64,000 nucleotides of DNA from Spizellomyces punctatus DAOM BR117 (lineage: Eukaryota; Chytridiomycota; Chytridiomycetes; Spizellomycetales; Spizellomycetaceae), in the NCBI RefSeq assembly GCF_000182565.1, contig NW_015971546.1, positions 352,365 to 416,364 on the forward strand. Direction: 5' to 3'. Position numbers and translations under genes: made by a program. The notes under the pieces are model-generated. The model was not told the origin of the DNA. It searched no databases and worked only from the letters and a program-made list of their open reading frames with translations. Position 1 is the first letter of the stretch. Every line of letters begins with the position of its first letter. Of the stretch, positions 14,027 to 27,600 are shown piece after piece.

Positions 14027-14701
14027 CTGACCATGTATTTATAAAGGATTTCAAAAGTCCCCTTTTCTGGTTTGAAAAGCAAGTAAATGCTCTATTTATT
14101 AGATGGTTTATATGGTTTTTTATTTGCAACTCCCTGCTAGAGCGGGATGAAGATGAAGTCTGAGGATTGGAGAGTAACTTCCGATCACACATCTTTTTTC
14201 AATCGGAAGTCTGTCCGGTTTAAAGCTGAAATCCAGTTGGGCAACGCGTCCGAACGGAAGCCGTCCAATCCGGAATTAAATTTAAAGTTTCGCTCACAAA
14301 CTTAAACCCGTAATTACATTCACGCGCTAACCTTAAATTCCGATCGCCGGAAAAGTGCCGGGGGGTTTCCTGCAAAAGAACTGCCTTCACACGGCCCCGC
14401 CCATCATCCAATGGGTTGAGTACGCCAATTTCTGAGTAAGCGTGGCGTGTAAACGGTCAGGCGGATTGTTTGAAAAGGACCAACACTTTGGAAAAAACCT
14501 GGCTGAGCAAGGGGGGCCTGGGATTTACAAGTACTGCTCCTAGGGGACCTCCCAAGGATACAGGTTATAACTTGTTTTGGGCGCTGGATAGCAAAGATTA
14601 CCCGCCCGCCATTCGCACATCTATCTGTCCATCTGTCCAGGATATATAGAATATGATACATGTCCAAATTATATATGACACACTTTCTAGATTACAGTGT
14701 T
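14027..14701. other. Spacer between SIT transporter start and ABC exporter end
   Basis: No gene seen. It contains the upstream region of the minus-strand transporter and the 3' end region of the exporter. A CCAAT box in transporter orientation is present at 14166-14170. No consensus GATA-type iron-regulator site was seen. Confidence 0.6.
14166..14170 (-). promoter_or_regulatory. CCAAT box upstream of SIT transporter
   Basis: Plus strand reads ATTGG, so CCAAT faces the transporter and lies about 140 bases before its start codon. CCAAT-binding complexes with HapX control iron genes in several fungi. Function here is inferred only from position and from the similar boxes at the two neighbouring genes. 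Confidence 0.35.
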
Positions 14702-17700
14702 CTAGCTGGTCCCTCTCATGTCTATCGTTTGCTGCTCAACCATAGCCCAATATTTTCCTTTGATTGTCATGAGTTCTGCATGCGTCCCCTGCTCCGCGAC
14801 CTGGCCCTCCTCGAGAACAAAAATCTGATCAGCATGTTGCACGGTCGAAAGGCGGTGTGCGATAGCAATAGTCGTACGGCCAATGCAAGCCTTGGATAAT
14901 GCATCTTGGACGAGCTTTTCGTTTTCAGAATCTAGCGCAGATGTTGCTTCATCCAAGAGGAGAATCTATAGGACAAAATTTACAAGGTTGTTATGATCGC
15001 GGTTTCCAACTTGAATTCAGAGTGATAAAAATCACGCTAAAGGTACTACTTGCCTGTGGGTCGCGAATTAATGCTCTTGCGATTGCAATCCTTTGGCGTT
15101 GTCCCCCACTTAACCTTGCACCCTTTCCCCCACAGTCTGTGTCATATCCATCTGGCAAGGACATGATAAAGTCATGCATGCCAACGTCTTTGCATACCCT
15201 AATCACATCATCCTGCGTCGCATCGTCCCGATCTGTGCCAAGAAGGATATTGAAGGCGATGGATCCTTGATAAAGCGCCGGTTCTTGGTTCACCAGTGCA
15301 ATGCGATGGCGATGAGAGCGAATAGGTAGTGTAGAAATTGCTTTGGAGTCGACCAGGATTGTTCCACTTGAGGGATCATAAAAGCTGAAAATCGTCATAA
15401 ATAAGGTGAGGTCTCGCAGATTTTCAATATGAACGAGGTGGCACACTCACCGCTCGATAAGGCCAAGAACAGTGCTCTTCCCACATCCGCTCCCGCCCAC
15501 GAGCGCACAAAAAGATCCAGCCTCAACCCGTAAACTTAGCCCTTTTAGCACCTCGGTGTCGGGGTTGGTGGGGTAGCTGAACCGTACATCATTTAGCTCG
15601 ACACTACCAGCTCCTGCCACTTCGTTATAGAGTGAATTGCTTGTGTCAGATTCGGTGTCAATTTTTGGCCGCATGTCCAGTATACGAAAGATGTTGACCG
15701 CTGCGAGCTTGGCTTTGGTGATATCAGGAGCCAATGAAAACATTTGACCACACGTTTGTGCGCTGAAGAGAAGTGCCGGTAGGACGACAAAGAGCTGTTT
15801 TGAAGTTGCTTCCCCTTGACTAACGAGCCGTGAACCCCACCTTTAAATACGGTTGTCTGGTTAATCAATGAGGACTTGCAGTATACGGAATATCAGAGTT
15901 TCATTAACTCATTACCAGTATGCAAGTCCATAGAGAAGGTAGGAAACCGTATATGCGAATGCCAGCCAAAAGTTCCCCTTCATAATGGTGCGCAAACACC
16001 CTGCATAAGCTTCGCGCAACAGTGAACGGTATTGGCGAAGGACATCCGCCTCCCTTCCGAGGGCTGCCACAGTTTGAATGGCTCCGACAGCTTCACTTGC
16101 AATGGCAGACGATCGGACATATGCTGTTTGGTGCAGTTCCTAATGGAGTCCAAGTTTGATTAAGAAAGGTAACACTTGCTCGTTCACCGGAATGGAAACG
16201 CACATAGAAATCCTCCACGATTTTCACCCGAAGATACCCAGCACACAACATCACCGGAACAGCCGTAAGAATCACAATTGCAATCTTCCATGACACAACG
16301 AGTGCCAGCACGACAGAAATAATCATATTCGTGCTAATGGAACAGACAGTGCCAATAACAACGCCAGTAAGGCCGCTAAAATGGTTGCCATCCGAGTCGA
16401 GGGTGGCAGTGATGGTGCTGGGCGAGGTTTCCGCTGATTCAAAGAACTCGATATCCTGACGAAGCAGATTGCTGGTAGAAGGTTTGTCAGGGTTGGAAAA
16501 CACACCGCTGGTGGTTAAAGTTTAAGAGCATTGTAAGAATATCGTACCGAATTACTTTGGCTCGCACGCGATGTACCATAGTTTCCGAGACCCAACCGAA
16601 CGCAGCTCCACTAACAAAGTAGGCAACAAACTGTGCAACGCCGAAGACGAGAAACACTGGGATACAGAAAAGAAGAGTTTCGTAAAAACCCCATCATAGA
16701 CTTATGCGTGACAGAAAGCTTACGAGCACTATAAAACTTTGCTCGACTGAGAACATGATCGGGATCTCCGTCCAAGCTCAAAGAATCAACCAAGTTTGCA
16801 AACAACACTGCTTCCACTGACGAGGCGCTCCCAATAATTACGGATGCTAAGTGTAGAGGGTTAGAACGCAACACTACAGAGGATTAGGAAAGAGTAACAT
16901 TACCCAGAAGGCCAATGATGATCCACTTTGTTTCGGGACTGCTCATCCTCGCCACACGTCGCATTAGCTTTGAGGTACCAATACGCCCAATCTTGTTTCC
17001 CAATCCTGGTTGATTTGCTTCTTTGTCTACTTCCAAGATCTTGCAATCAGTTTCATCTGGCTCTTTTACAACGGTAATCTCATCCGTGCTTGCTGATGCT
17101 TCGAATGTGTGGAGAATTTTATTGATAGAAAGGTCCCCATCATCGTTCAAGCCGGAGGCTGAAAAAGACTGAGCCTGCACAAGGTCATAGTATGCTCCCT
17201 GACGGCGCATAAGCTCATTATGCGTTCCTTGTTCCACAATTTTGCCGTTAGACATGACCATAATGTTATCCGCATTCTTCACTGTCGCCAGGCGGTGTGC
17301 AACAACGACTGTTGTCCTTTGCTTTGAAACACGATCTAGTGCCTGCTGGACCAGTCTTTCACTGCGAGAGTCGAGTGCAGATGTTGCCTTGTCAGAGTTG
17401 GAATAGTTGTTTTGATTAAATGTGAAGAGAAAGTGAATTCCCCCGTGGCAAACAAGATCATTACCTCATCTAATAGAAGGATTCTCGGATTGCCAACCAC
17501 TGCCCTAGCGATAGCAATCCTCTGCTTTTGCCCTCCACTTAACCCAGCTCCTCCTTCGCCGACAATCGTCTGGTAGCCTTGGGGTAATCCCTTGATGAAC
17601 TCGTCCACATTCGCAATTTTTGCTGCTTCCAAACACATTTTTTCCTTGAATTCTGCAGATGCATTTGCAAAGGGTGTATTTATGAGTCCGTGCCCAATGT

Positions 17701-19340
17701 TGTCAAGAATCGACGCTTGGAAGAGCGTGGGGGTTTGCATCACGACTCCCATGTGGCGGCGGACACTGTGAACGTTCAAACGTGGGAGTGGTTGATGATC
17801 AAGTAAGACAGTCCCGTTAACAGGATCGTAAAACCTTTGTAAAAGGGATACTAATGGGATGAACGAACTCGGTGATGAGTATCATGATCCCAATCAAAGA
17901 CCAAGCGAAACGATGTACAGACCAATGGTTGACTTTCCCGAACCCGAAGCCCCTACAATAGCAGTAATCTTTCCAGGTGGTATTTTCATCGAGACACCAT
18001 CCAACACGGTAACGTCTGGCCGACTTGGATAGACAAACTTTACACTTTTCAGTTCCATCTCACCCAGACAGTCTGTCACCGGTGTGCCAGCGTTGGGCGA
18101 AGAGTCGATAGCGGGCGTTCGATCAATGGCGCTAAATAGGCGACTGCCGGCGGCCGCGGCGAAGGAAAACGTCTGAATAAATGGTGCAAATTCGCCGACT
18201 ACAAGGGAACCTGTTCGATAAAGTACCCAACGTCGTCAACCACCACCTCAGCAATAAAAGGCCGCCATACAAAGGAGTTGCATTATGTAACTTACTATCC
18301 AGGACTAGAAAAATAACTGTATACACCGTTCCTGCACCCTCCACGCTGTCTCGCACAATCATTTCCGCCCCCTGCCAGAAAGCCAACGCATTCCCGCAAT
18401 AAGCGACGAAAAATATGCCACCCAACATGACGGCACCGGCGACTGCTTTCTTTACCCCCCATTTTTTTCCTATATCGAGATACCCAGTGTATGCACCAGC
18501 AAGCCTGTTTTGCGAGTTAAAGGCTTGGACAACACGGATATTCGAAAACATTTCTTCCGCCAACGACCCGGCGTTGGACTGGCAGTCTGATGCACGAATT
18601 GCATATTTCTCAATGAAATTGGTGCAGAGCGTTACAACGAGAGTGAAAGCGGGGACAACACAGAGGAGTATGGCGGTCAGACGGGCGTTCTTGGCGAATC
18701 CCACTGCAAAGGCTGAGATCAAGTATGCGATGGATTGCAGGTAAAGTCCGACCTTTTCTGACGTTCCGTTTTGAATTGTCTGAATGTCGGCCGTCATACG
18801 GTTGGTAACTTCACCGGGGGTCGTTGTATCAAAGTATGCAATATCCTGACCTAATGTTGTCTTCAAGTACTCTTCCCTTAGCTTTCGAGTGATGCGCTCT
18901 CCAATCATGCTCCAGCACACTGAGCAGATGTAAGTAAAGAGGAAAAACGCAATTGTTACACCTAAGAGGATGCGGAGCTTCAAATTGACAGTGTTTTTGA
19001 AGTTGGTCGAAGCTTCTGGCGATAGCGGTTCGCCTTCTTTGATTTCTGCAAACTCGTTGATCAGTTCCCCAAAAACGATTCCCAAGATGGGAAGGGGTGG
19101 CCCGGCGGCTAGTCCAGAGAGGGTTCCTATGAGGATGAGGAAGTAGTCTGTGGCTGTCGAGTACTTGAATAAACGGAGGTAGCCGAATCGCCCAGCGCCG
19201 GAAGTATCAAGACTTTGCAGCGAGTCTTGCTGCTGTCGAACAATTTCTTGCTCGCCATTAATAGAGACTGGATTGATTTTAATATCTATTGGAGCATTGG
19301 CAGAAGGAGGAAAGGACGATGCAGATTTTGAGTCGTCCAT
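14702..19340 (-). CDS. ABCB/MDR-type full ABC exporter
   Basis: Membrane exporter with two transmembrane domains and two ATPase domains (TMD1-NBD1-TMD2-NBD2). Exon 1 (19340-18296) carries an acidic/Ser-rich N-terminus and TMD1. NBD1 spans exons at 18210-17923, 17850-17465 and 17387-16904, with Walker [10 protein letters not shown], signature [14 protein letters not shown] and a Walker B/D-loop [12 protein letters not shown] formed across an intron. TMD2 follows, then NBD2 with Walker [10 protein letters not shown] (near 15460-15490), signature [14 protein letters not shown] and [10 protein letters not shown] with H-loop AHRLSTV. Both ATP sites look intact. At least ten exons; those after 16904 were not all phased. 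It is divergent from the NRPS across a 1-kb spacer. As I recall, the fusarinine cluster of Aspergillus fumigatus also holds an ABCB-type gene, AbcB, so export of the NRPS product or handling of its iron complex is plausible but inferred. A general multidrug pump is the alternative. Confidence 0.93.
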
Positions 19341-19460
19341 CTTTGTCCAGGAATGGAGCTTTCCTGTATATCTGCGACAAGGTGCACCAAGTACCTACAA
19401 TTCTTGTACTGGACACGCTAGAGTAAACTCATATATGATTCTGCATGAAAATGATAATGT

Positions 19461-19465
19461 ATTGG
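19461..19465 (-). promoter_or_regulatory. CCAAT box upstream of ABC exporter
   Basis: ATTGG on the plus strand, that is CCAAT facing the exporter, about 121 bases before its start codon at 19340. Role inferred from position only. Confidence 0.35.
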
Positions 19466-20268
19466 ATCGGTATAGTCATTTGTCGGGAGCCTTGGTGACG
19501 ACGTCCATCTTCGGAACGTCGCTTTCAAGACGGCGACCATTCCCGAGAAAAAGAAAAAAATAAAAAATAGAAGAAAGCGACACTAAAACTTAATCGACCA
19601 TCGGGAAATGCAAGGTCGAACACGGTGATAAAGTAAGCTACGACCCGATCGGGGAGCCGCGGCCAATCGCGCATCTGCGGGTTTCAATTGCCTGGCTTTT
19701 TCATACGACTTTTCATAGCACCATATTTTTTTCCTTTCCTTTCCTTGTAACGCATAGTTGTCTTTCAGAGACGGGAATGCAAAAGAAGCAGAAGGAATGA
19801 ATTCATATGCAAATTCCGATGGCCAGTGGTACTTGGGGTGAAACTCAAAGTTGCGGTCGGGTTTTTTACTTCCGATGCATTTGAGATGGTTGGACAGATA
19901 GTCTTCCAAGTGCTTTCTTTTGACAAGACACGGCCATTCGGGCTTGCAGTTCCAATCAGTTTTTGTCAAACCCACACACGAACATACCCCATCTCTGCTT
20001 ATAGCCAAACTTATTACCTGGTACATTAAAAAGTTGTTTGTTCAGATCCGTGGGTGTGCAATGGCATTTCAAAGACATCACCCGACATTGTACATCTTGG
20101 TTAGCCAGCCATTTTTGCCCACTGGTCGCAATTGACTTCATCTTTTCCGGATCTGCTGCGGATGCACATCTCCAATGAAAGCTCATCGCAGCATGATTCT
20201 CCAGCAAAAGCATCCAGTTTGATCTTCCGCCATGTCCATGATGTCGTCTCATGCAAGAGCCTTCAGCT

Positions 20269-20273
20269 CCAAT
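20269..20273 (+). promoter_or_regulatory. CCAAT box upstream of NRPS
   Basis: CCAAT on the coding strand about 74 bases before the NRPS start codon at 20347. With the boxes before the transporter and the exporter, each gene of the cluster has one within about 140 bases of its start. Confidence 0.4.
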
Positions 20274-20346
20274 ATTTCACTTCAGCGTTTCTCACCTGCC
20301 CTAATCATCCAGTTCTTGATATCTTGCTAACTTTACGCCCCGAATC

Positions 20347-21690
20347 ATGTCGTCCCAAACCCAACAAGCGATCAACTATCGCTCTCCTCGCATTTTGACC
20401 CAAATTGGATGGACAACTACGAAAGCCCTCAGATTGGCTTGTATCAATGCATATGGGGACGAAGGTGATGTCGTTGCTTCCATTGCCCATGTCGCTTGGA
20501 AGATCTTCGTTGGCAAAATCCCAAAGGTTAGATTCGATTTTGTCTCGCTGCAGGAGAAGATCATTGAGAGATGTCATCATTTTCATACTTACAATGTCCA
20601 GACTGCTGCATATCGGCACCTAATAGCCAATGCACAACAAGAACTGGAGAACAATGCTCAAGGAGAGTGCACTGCGTATGGCGAATGTGCAGCAGATGCA
20701 AATGGACGTCCGCTGCAAGCCGCTTTTCGTGTCCTTCAACAGAATAGTACGGATGAGCCCATACCTAATGTACAGGTTAGAGCGACATGCCAAAAACAAA
20801 CTTTGAGCACCATACGACCCACCTGCACTCCCCTAACGTGTCATTAACATACCGTCTTTCTAGACTCATATCGTGCTCGAAATGCTCCTCAACGAAGACA
20901 CATTTGAGTTCCGCGCCATCCTCCACTCGGAGGAGATTTCCGACGAGGCTGGAATAACAGTCCTGCGCGAATTAACAAACATAATGCGTGAGATCATCGA
21001 CATACCCGAAGCAGCAGTAAGATTGCCTGCTAACAGTACCGATAGTGACCTTACCGCGAGCCTGTTTCCAAACCTCACCGGGAAGATCCATCACCGTGGA
21101 CATACCGTCAGCCTTGACGCAGTTTCGCACACTTCATTCATCATTAAGGACTTGGACGGCCACCTCCGAGCCCTCGAAACCACGCCTGAAACGCTCGGTA
21201 AAGCCGCTTGGGCAAAGCTTCTTACTCACTACACTGGGGAAAACGAGGCTGAATTCGGGTTACTTCGGGGTGACAACGACTGTATTGTCCCAGTCCAGCT
21301 TTCTCTAGATGAGATAGACAACAATGTGGCCCTACTGCAAAAGCTGATGGAACAGGAGCAGGTGGCCAGGATAGACTTAATAGATCGTAGATGTGAGACC
21401 CTGCTGCAGTATGGAAGGACGCCCACAGCTATCAAGTCTCACGGGGTGAGTTTTGACCTTTCAGCTCCCAGCATTCGTATCATGCCATCGCTGTGCTAAA
21501 GAAATCTTTTAGACTATCCTCCACTTGATCATGCACCCAACAGATGAAATCGATCAGTTCAAGCTCACCGTTCATTATAATGAGAAGCTGTTGCCCCGAC
21601 GACAAGCCATGTTGCTGCTTCAACAATTTGAGCACGTCTACCGCGGAATACTAGAAAATCCCTCCGCCCCACCACTAGAGCTTGCTGACA
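20347..21690 (+). other. NRPS N-terminus: two eroded half-condensation domains
   Basis: Residues 1 to about 395. The first remnant (20347 to about 20980) resembles the C-terminal part of a C domain: VASIAHVAWKIFVGK matches the VGQAAWALLLAAYLG region of intact copies, and GRPLQAAFRVLQQ matches LFDTIFVLQK. The second (about 21110-21660) repeats this with TLGKAAWAKLLTHYTGE and a terminal LLQQFEHVYRGIL. Neither has the HHxxxDG active-site motif, so neither can catalyse condensation. Each carries an intron at the site used in the intact C domains. Confidence 0.75.
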
Positions 21691-24600
21691 CATTTACAGA
21701 GGACCTCCTGTCCATCACTATCGCAACAAATCCAAACGTCAATACAGAATCGGCACCATTCCTTCACTCATTCTTTGCAGCTACCGCGTTACGCTGCCCG
21801 TCAAATGTAGCGCTAGAGTTTATCACGTCCATGTCACCATTCTCCATACAGTCATGGACGTACGCATCCCTCGAGAAGGAATCAAACAAACTCGCCAACC
21901 TTCTCATTACGGCTTACAATGTCCAACCTGACGACATTATTCCCATCTGCATGGAGAAATCAGCATTCATGTACATATCGATTCTCGGTGTGTTGAAGGC
22001 AGGGTGCGCATATTGCCCGATCGACTGGCAAACTCCAGTTGAACGAGCCCAATATATCCTCGAAGAAACCAAGGCACATGTCATTCTCATCTCCGGCGAC
22101 GGACGCAAGCTTGCCTCACACCCACAGTTTCCCTCTGACGTGGTCGTGCTGCAGCTGGATGACTCTGCGTCGCCATTCCACACGTCGCCGGAAACCACAC
22201 CACCGGTTCCGGCACTTTTGACACACCACCTTGCATATGTCCTTTACACCTCAGGTACAACTGGACGCCCGAAAGGCGTAATGATCTCTCACGACTCGGC
22301 CACTCGATCAATCCAATCGCATTGCGCAATGGTTCCTTGCAGGAAAACAAGTAAATTTCTCCAGTTTGCAGCAACTACGTTTGATGTGTCAATATTCGAT
22401 ATGTTCTTCACTTGGAGGAATGGCATCACACTAGTAGCGGCAAAAACGGAACTGATGCACAGGGACCTAAGTGGGGTTGTCAGAAGTGGTGGCATTACAC
22501 ACTTGGACTTGACCCCAACCGTAGCCGGAACTCTCCGAAAGCAGGACGTTCCTGGCCTGGAAGTATTATTCTGCATCGGCGAGGCGTTAACTCAAAAGGT
22601 TGTTGACGAGTTTGGGTCTGCAAATGGAACCGACTGCACGCTTCTGAATGCCTACGGGCCAACAGAAGCAGCAATCTCATGTACGATCGCGAACGTCAAG
22701 AAAGATGCTGGTACTTTGCCCGCAAATATCGGTACACCGTTTCCGACTTGTTCCATCTACGTCATTGCCCGAGGGAGCTTATATCCGGTCCCCATCGGTT
22801 GTATTGGTGAACTTTGTCTCGCCGGCACACAGCTGGCGAGGGGATACTTGGCCCGTCCCGACTTGACAACTGACAAATTCCTCACCTTTCCGTACAATGG
22901 TGAGCGGATATACCGCACGGGGGACCTGGTACGACAACTATCGGACGGAACAATCGAATATCTTGGCCGAATTGACGATCAGGTGAAATTAAACGGATAC
23001 AGGATAGAGCTGGCGGAAGTCAATTCTGCTCTGATGCAGGCAAACAACGGCGTTCAACAAGCGGTAACGATGGTGCTGAGGCATCCTAGTTGGATCCGTG
23101 ATCAAATGGTCGTGTTCCTTTCTCTCATTGGTGAAAAGCGGCCTGGAGAGGCTTGCGAGTTCTTGAAAACTTTTGGAAGAGAATCCACTCTGTCGAATGC
23201 TGTGTCGTTGGCAAAAAACTTGCTAGCACCATATATGGTCCCGAATATTTTTCTGCTTGTCAGCAAAATTCCCTTGGGGACGGCGGGGAAGGTCGACCGT
23301 AAGTGCTTGAAGCAAATGTTCTTATCCTTGTCCGCGGAAGCTCTCCAAGATATGCTTGGAGGACACACGTCAGAGGTAGGTGTGAATGAAAAATGGACCG
23401 CCGAACAACATTTTCTTCGACAGATAATTGCAGAGACAGCTGCAGTCCCACTGCACACTGTTGAAAAGGACACGACGATATTTCACGTTGGCATCGATTC
23501 AATCGGGGCAATGCGTTTCGTTGCACGGCTGCGAGAAGAACGCGGCATTGAGATGTCCATAATCGATGTCATGCAGAATCCGACCGTCGCCCTCATGACC
23601 CAATTCATCGATAATCGGGAATTGTCATGCGCAAAAGTTCAACCACCAGCGGCGAACGAATCGCATGTTCTGGAAGCGTTTGCGAGTCGTGTGCAAGAAA
23701 TCGTGTTCTCCCAATTGAAGGGTGTAGTGCCGGATGCTGTGAAAGGGATATATCCCTGTACACCTCTCCAAGATGGTCTTCTGTACGGAACGCAAAAGAC
23801 GCCTGGTGCCTATTTCACGCACGAGACGTTCACACTTCACCCCAGCGTAGACCTCGAGACGCTCCAAAGAGCCTGGATGGCTGTCATTGACAATAACGAT
23901 ATCCTACGCACTAGTTTTTGTCATGTTGGCGATTCCACAGCCACCTTTGCCCAGATTGTTCACCACAGTGTCAAAATGCGGTGGACCTCCCGTATCGTAC
24001 AGTCAAAGGAGCTGATAGCTAAAGTGCAGAAAGATCACATATCCACCTTTGGAAGCTCCGTATTCACCGCTCAAGACGTTCCAATGTCTTTCGTGTTGTT
24101 CGAGTGTGGGGACATCAGGTCTCTTGTCTTGTCCATTCATCACGCTCTATTCGATGGATGGTCCTTGCCACTTATTTTGCAAGATGTGCAAACGGCTTAC
24201 AGCTCGTGCGGCAGCGATCTACCAAAGCGACCTCCATTTTCAAGGATGATTCCGCATCTGTTAGGGGACAAGCAGCCCGCAAACAGCAGAAATTTTTGGA
24301 CCGACGCGCTCAGCAATGTCCGGCCAGTTGCATTTCCTGGCCTCTCGCAGACGACTGTCTTTACACCCGGCAGCCATACAGTCACCCGCAAAGTCTCGAC
24401 ATCTCTGACTGAAGTAGAGCGCCTATGCCGCCAAGCAGGCACATCCATTCGGGCGGTGGGACAAGCAACTTGGTCCATCCTCCTCTCTGCCTATCTGGAC
24501 ACACCGGATGTCACATTTGGCCATGTTGTATCAGGCCGGACCCTCGATGTTCCCGGAGTCGCTCAAGTTATTGGGCCATGTCTGAATACTGTTCCATGTC

Positions 24601-27600
24601 GCCTGCGTATCGACCAATACAATAGCATTCATGAGCTGCTACAGGATATCCAAAGGCAATATGTGAATATGCTTCCATACCAGCATACGCCATTAAGATC
24701 TATACAGAAATGGTCTGGTATGGCTAATGGGCTATTTGACACCATATTTGTGCTTCAAAAGACCGATAATGGTGGACACGGTTACGAGGACGAAATATGG
24801 AACTGGGTTGACACAGTTGATGAGGACGAGGTAAATATTCGACATTGTTACATTCATTCAACTTGCTTATGGATTATGTGCTTCTAGTATGCCATATCGA
24901 TAGAGGTCGAACCCATTGCCACCAATGATACTGTTGTATTAAAAGCCATTTGCAAGAATGCCCTTTGTTCTCAAAGTCAATCCGAACTTTTAGTCGCCGA
25001 GTTCGAAGCCATCATGCTCGGAATTCTTCAACACCCTTCCAGCAATCCAAATCTACTGCACCAGTTGAACCTGCCGGGATCCGTACTATCTATCAGCCCA
25101 ATGGCGCATTTACCAGAAACATCTCGGACTGGTGCCCTCTTCATGCATAGCTTCGTGGAGAATCAGGCGAACACCAATCCCACTGCTGTGGCTGTGAACT
25201 TTGTTTCGGAGATCACGAAATCTGGGGAAGCTCTCGGAGAGGAATATACTTATCAGGCATTGGACCGTGAAGCAAACCGTTTTGCCAATCTGCTACTCGC
25301 GAAGGGTCTTACATTGGGTGCCGAGGTGTCGCTCTGCGCGCCAAAGTCTCTGTCATGGTTTGCTGCATTGCTCGGAATATCCAAAGCCGGAGGCGTTTAC
25401 GTTCCTATCGACCATGAGGCACCTGTGGATCGGAAGCGATACATCCTCAACGACGTGGGAAGTAAATATGTTGTCACAATTTCGTCTTTGGAGGTTGAAT
25501 TGAAAAAGGTGGTACCTCTTGATACGGAATTCATTATTCTCAACGACGATCAAACGAGAGCCCATCTTTTTGCCCAGTCAGATCTTTCGCCTTCAGTAGA
25601 ACTCACGCCTTCGGATCTCGCATATATTCTTTATACATCTGGGACGACCGGCAGACCAAAAGGCGTACTAGTAGAGCATGCTAACGTAACGCACAGCATC
25701 GAAGCCCACCGTCACCTTATCAAATGGCATCCAGCAGCTCGGTTTCTGCAGTTCGCGTCATGCTCTTTCGATGTATCCATTTACGAGATGCTCTTTCCCT
25801 GGAGCGCGGGCATGTGCGTGTGCGCTGCAGATAAAGATCTTCTTCTCAAGGACCTGGAATTGGCGTTCCGTGCCATGCATATCACACACGCAGAGTTAAC
25901 CCCGAGCGTCGCTTCAATGGTTAAACGACAAAACGTGCCGCAACTGGAAGTGCTGCTTACAGGGGGCGAAGCTTTGACTCAGAATGTTTTGGAAGAGTGG
26001 GCAGATGGCGAAATGTTGTATAATGCGTATGGTCCTACCGAAGCAACAATTGGGTGTACAATGTTGTGCGGAGTTCAGAAGTCCGCAAAAGTTTCGAACA
26101 TCGGTCGTCCTTTTCCGAATGTTTTTGCCTGCGTATTACCGGTTCATGGCGAGCGCCATCCGGTCTTGAAGGGTGCTACCGGCGAACTTTGTGTGGGGGG
26201 TCCGTTGGTGACCCGCGGATACCTTGGCCAACCGGAGTTGACGGCGGCGAAATTCATCAATTGGTCGCCAGTATCATCACCGACCTCTATCGAACGCCTT
26301 TACAGGACGGGGGACCATGTCCGTTTGATGGCAGATGGCACATTGGAGTTTTTGGGTCGTGTGGACGATCAGGTCAAGATCAACGGCATCCGGATCGAGC
26401 TGGGCGAAATCAACAGCAGATTGCGGGCTGCGTCCAAAAATGTCATCAATTCCGTCACAACGCTAATAGGACGTTCTGGTGCTTTTAAGAGTGAATTGGT
26501 CGCTTTCCTCGTGATGGATACAGCTTTCTCAAAGGAGTGCGAGATTATCCTGTCGAATGAGAAGTTCAGAGAAATTCGTGAAAACATTGTCCCGGTGTTG
26601 AAGCGAGAGCTTCCTTTGTACATGGTTCCAAGCTTCATTCTTCCTATTACCGCTCTTCCTCTAGGAACGACGGGCAAAGTGGACATAAACCGGCTGAGTG
26701 CGCTGTTCCAGAATCTTTCGCCAGAAGCTTTGCACAGTTGCCAAGCGCCGGACGACATATCTGCAAATGAGAGCTGGACGGACTTGGAGAAGGTTATACG
26801 TGACGCGATTGTCAACCAGCGAGAAATCACAGTCCACCTCGTTAGTAGAACCAGCACGATTTTTGAGCTCGGCCTGGACTCTTTGAGCGCAATATCGTTG
26901 TCGGCCAGTTTGCGGAAAAAGGGCCTCGAGTTATCCGTGTCTGATATCATGCAGCATCCGACAATTTTGGAGATGGCAAAGTATTTGGAAGCGAGGGTAG
27001 ACACCGGAGGACGCGAATCCATCGAATTATCAAGCTCATTGGATGTATTCGCCACATATGAGGAGCAGAGTAGGAAGCTGGCGGCAGAGAATCCTTCCTT
27101 GGCCGGAAATATCGAATGTGCCTATCCATGCCTTCCACTACAGGAAGGAATGGTGGCGGAATGCATGAAGTCTGGCGGTGCATTGAACATCAACGAAATC
27201 ACGTTGGACCTAGAACCATGGGTTGAGTTTGAGACGCTGAGGCACGCTTGGTTACAGTTGCAGGAGCAAACTGATATTTTGAGAACTGCTTTTTTTGCCA
27301 TGAGCGATGGCAGCTACGGTCAGGCCGTGCTTGGCAGCAATAGTGGTTTCATAGCTTCTTTTGAGACGAAATCTTACGCGAGTCAGCCTAGTCTTTCGAT
27401 ACTCCTAGAACAACAGCGAAATCAAGTGGTCCAAGACATGTACAACATGAAGCCACCAGTCAGCGCATGGGTGCTTCAAAACGAGAACTCAACGAATACG
27501 AGATTGTCTATTATAATTCACCACGCGTTGTACGATGGTTGGAGTTTACCATTGCTCCTGAACGATTTCAAACGACTGTATCATGGTCAATGCGCTCCTC

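Larger units (their letters stand above)
19341..20346. other. Divergent promoter region between ABC exporter and NRPS
   Basis: A 1,006-base spacer between two genes pointing away from each other, so both promoters should lie here. CCAAT boxes face each gene (19461-19465 minus; 20269-20273 plus, with another at 19952-19956 plus). Two minus-strand open frames (20252-19956 and 20026-19583) overlap in different frames. They contain several Cys and Trp residues but no recognised domain, and joining them needs a frameshift or intron I could not define. A small gene here is possible but unsupported. Confidence 0.5.

Noticed and set aside
19441-19640. GATA motifs as iron-regulator (SreA/Urbs1) sites
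   Set aside because: Only plain GATAA occurrences, not the extended ATCWGATAA consensus; expected by chance.
19583-20252. Two overlapping minus-strand frames between exporter and NRPS as a small Cys-rich gene
   Set aside because: They need a frameshift or an intron with no convincing acceptor to join, and no domain is recognised.
26369-27055. 228-codon minus-strand open frame inside the NRPS
   Set aside because: Shadow of the NRPS coding strand, which is intact with A10 and carrier motifs here; no domain on the opposite strand.
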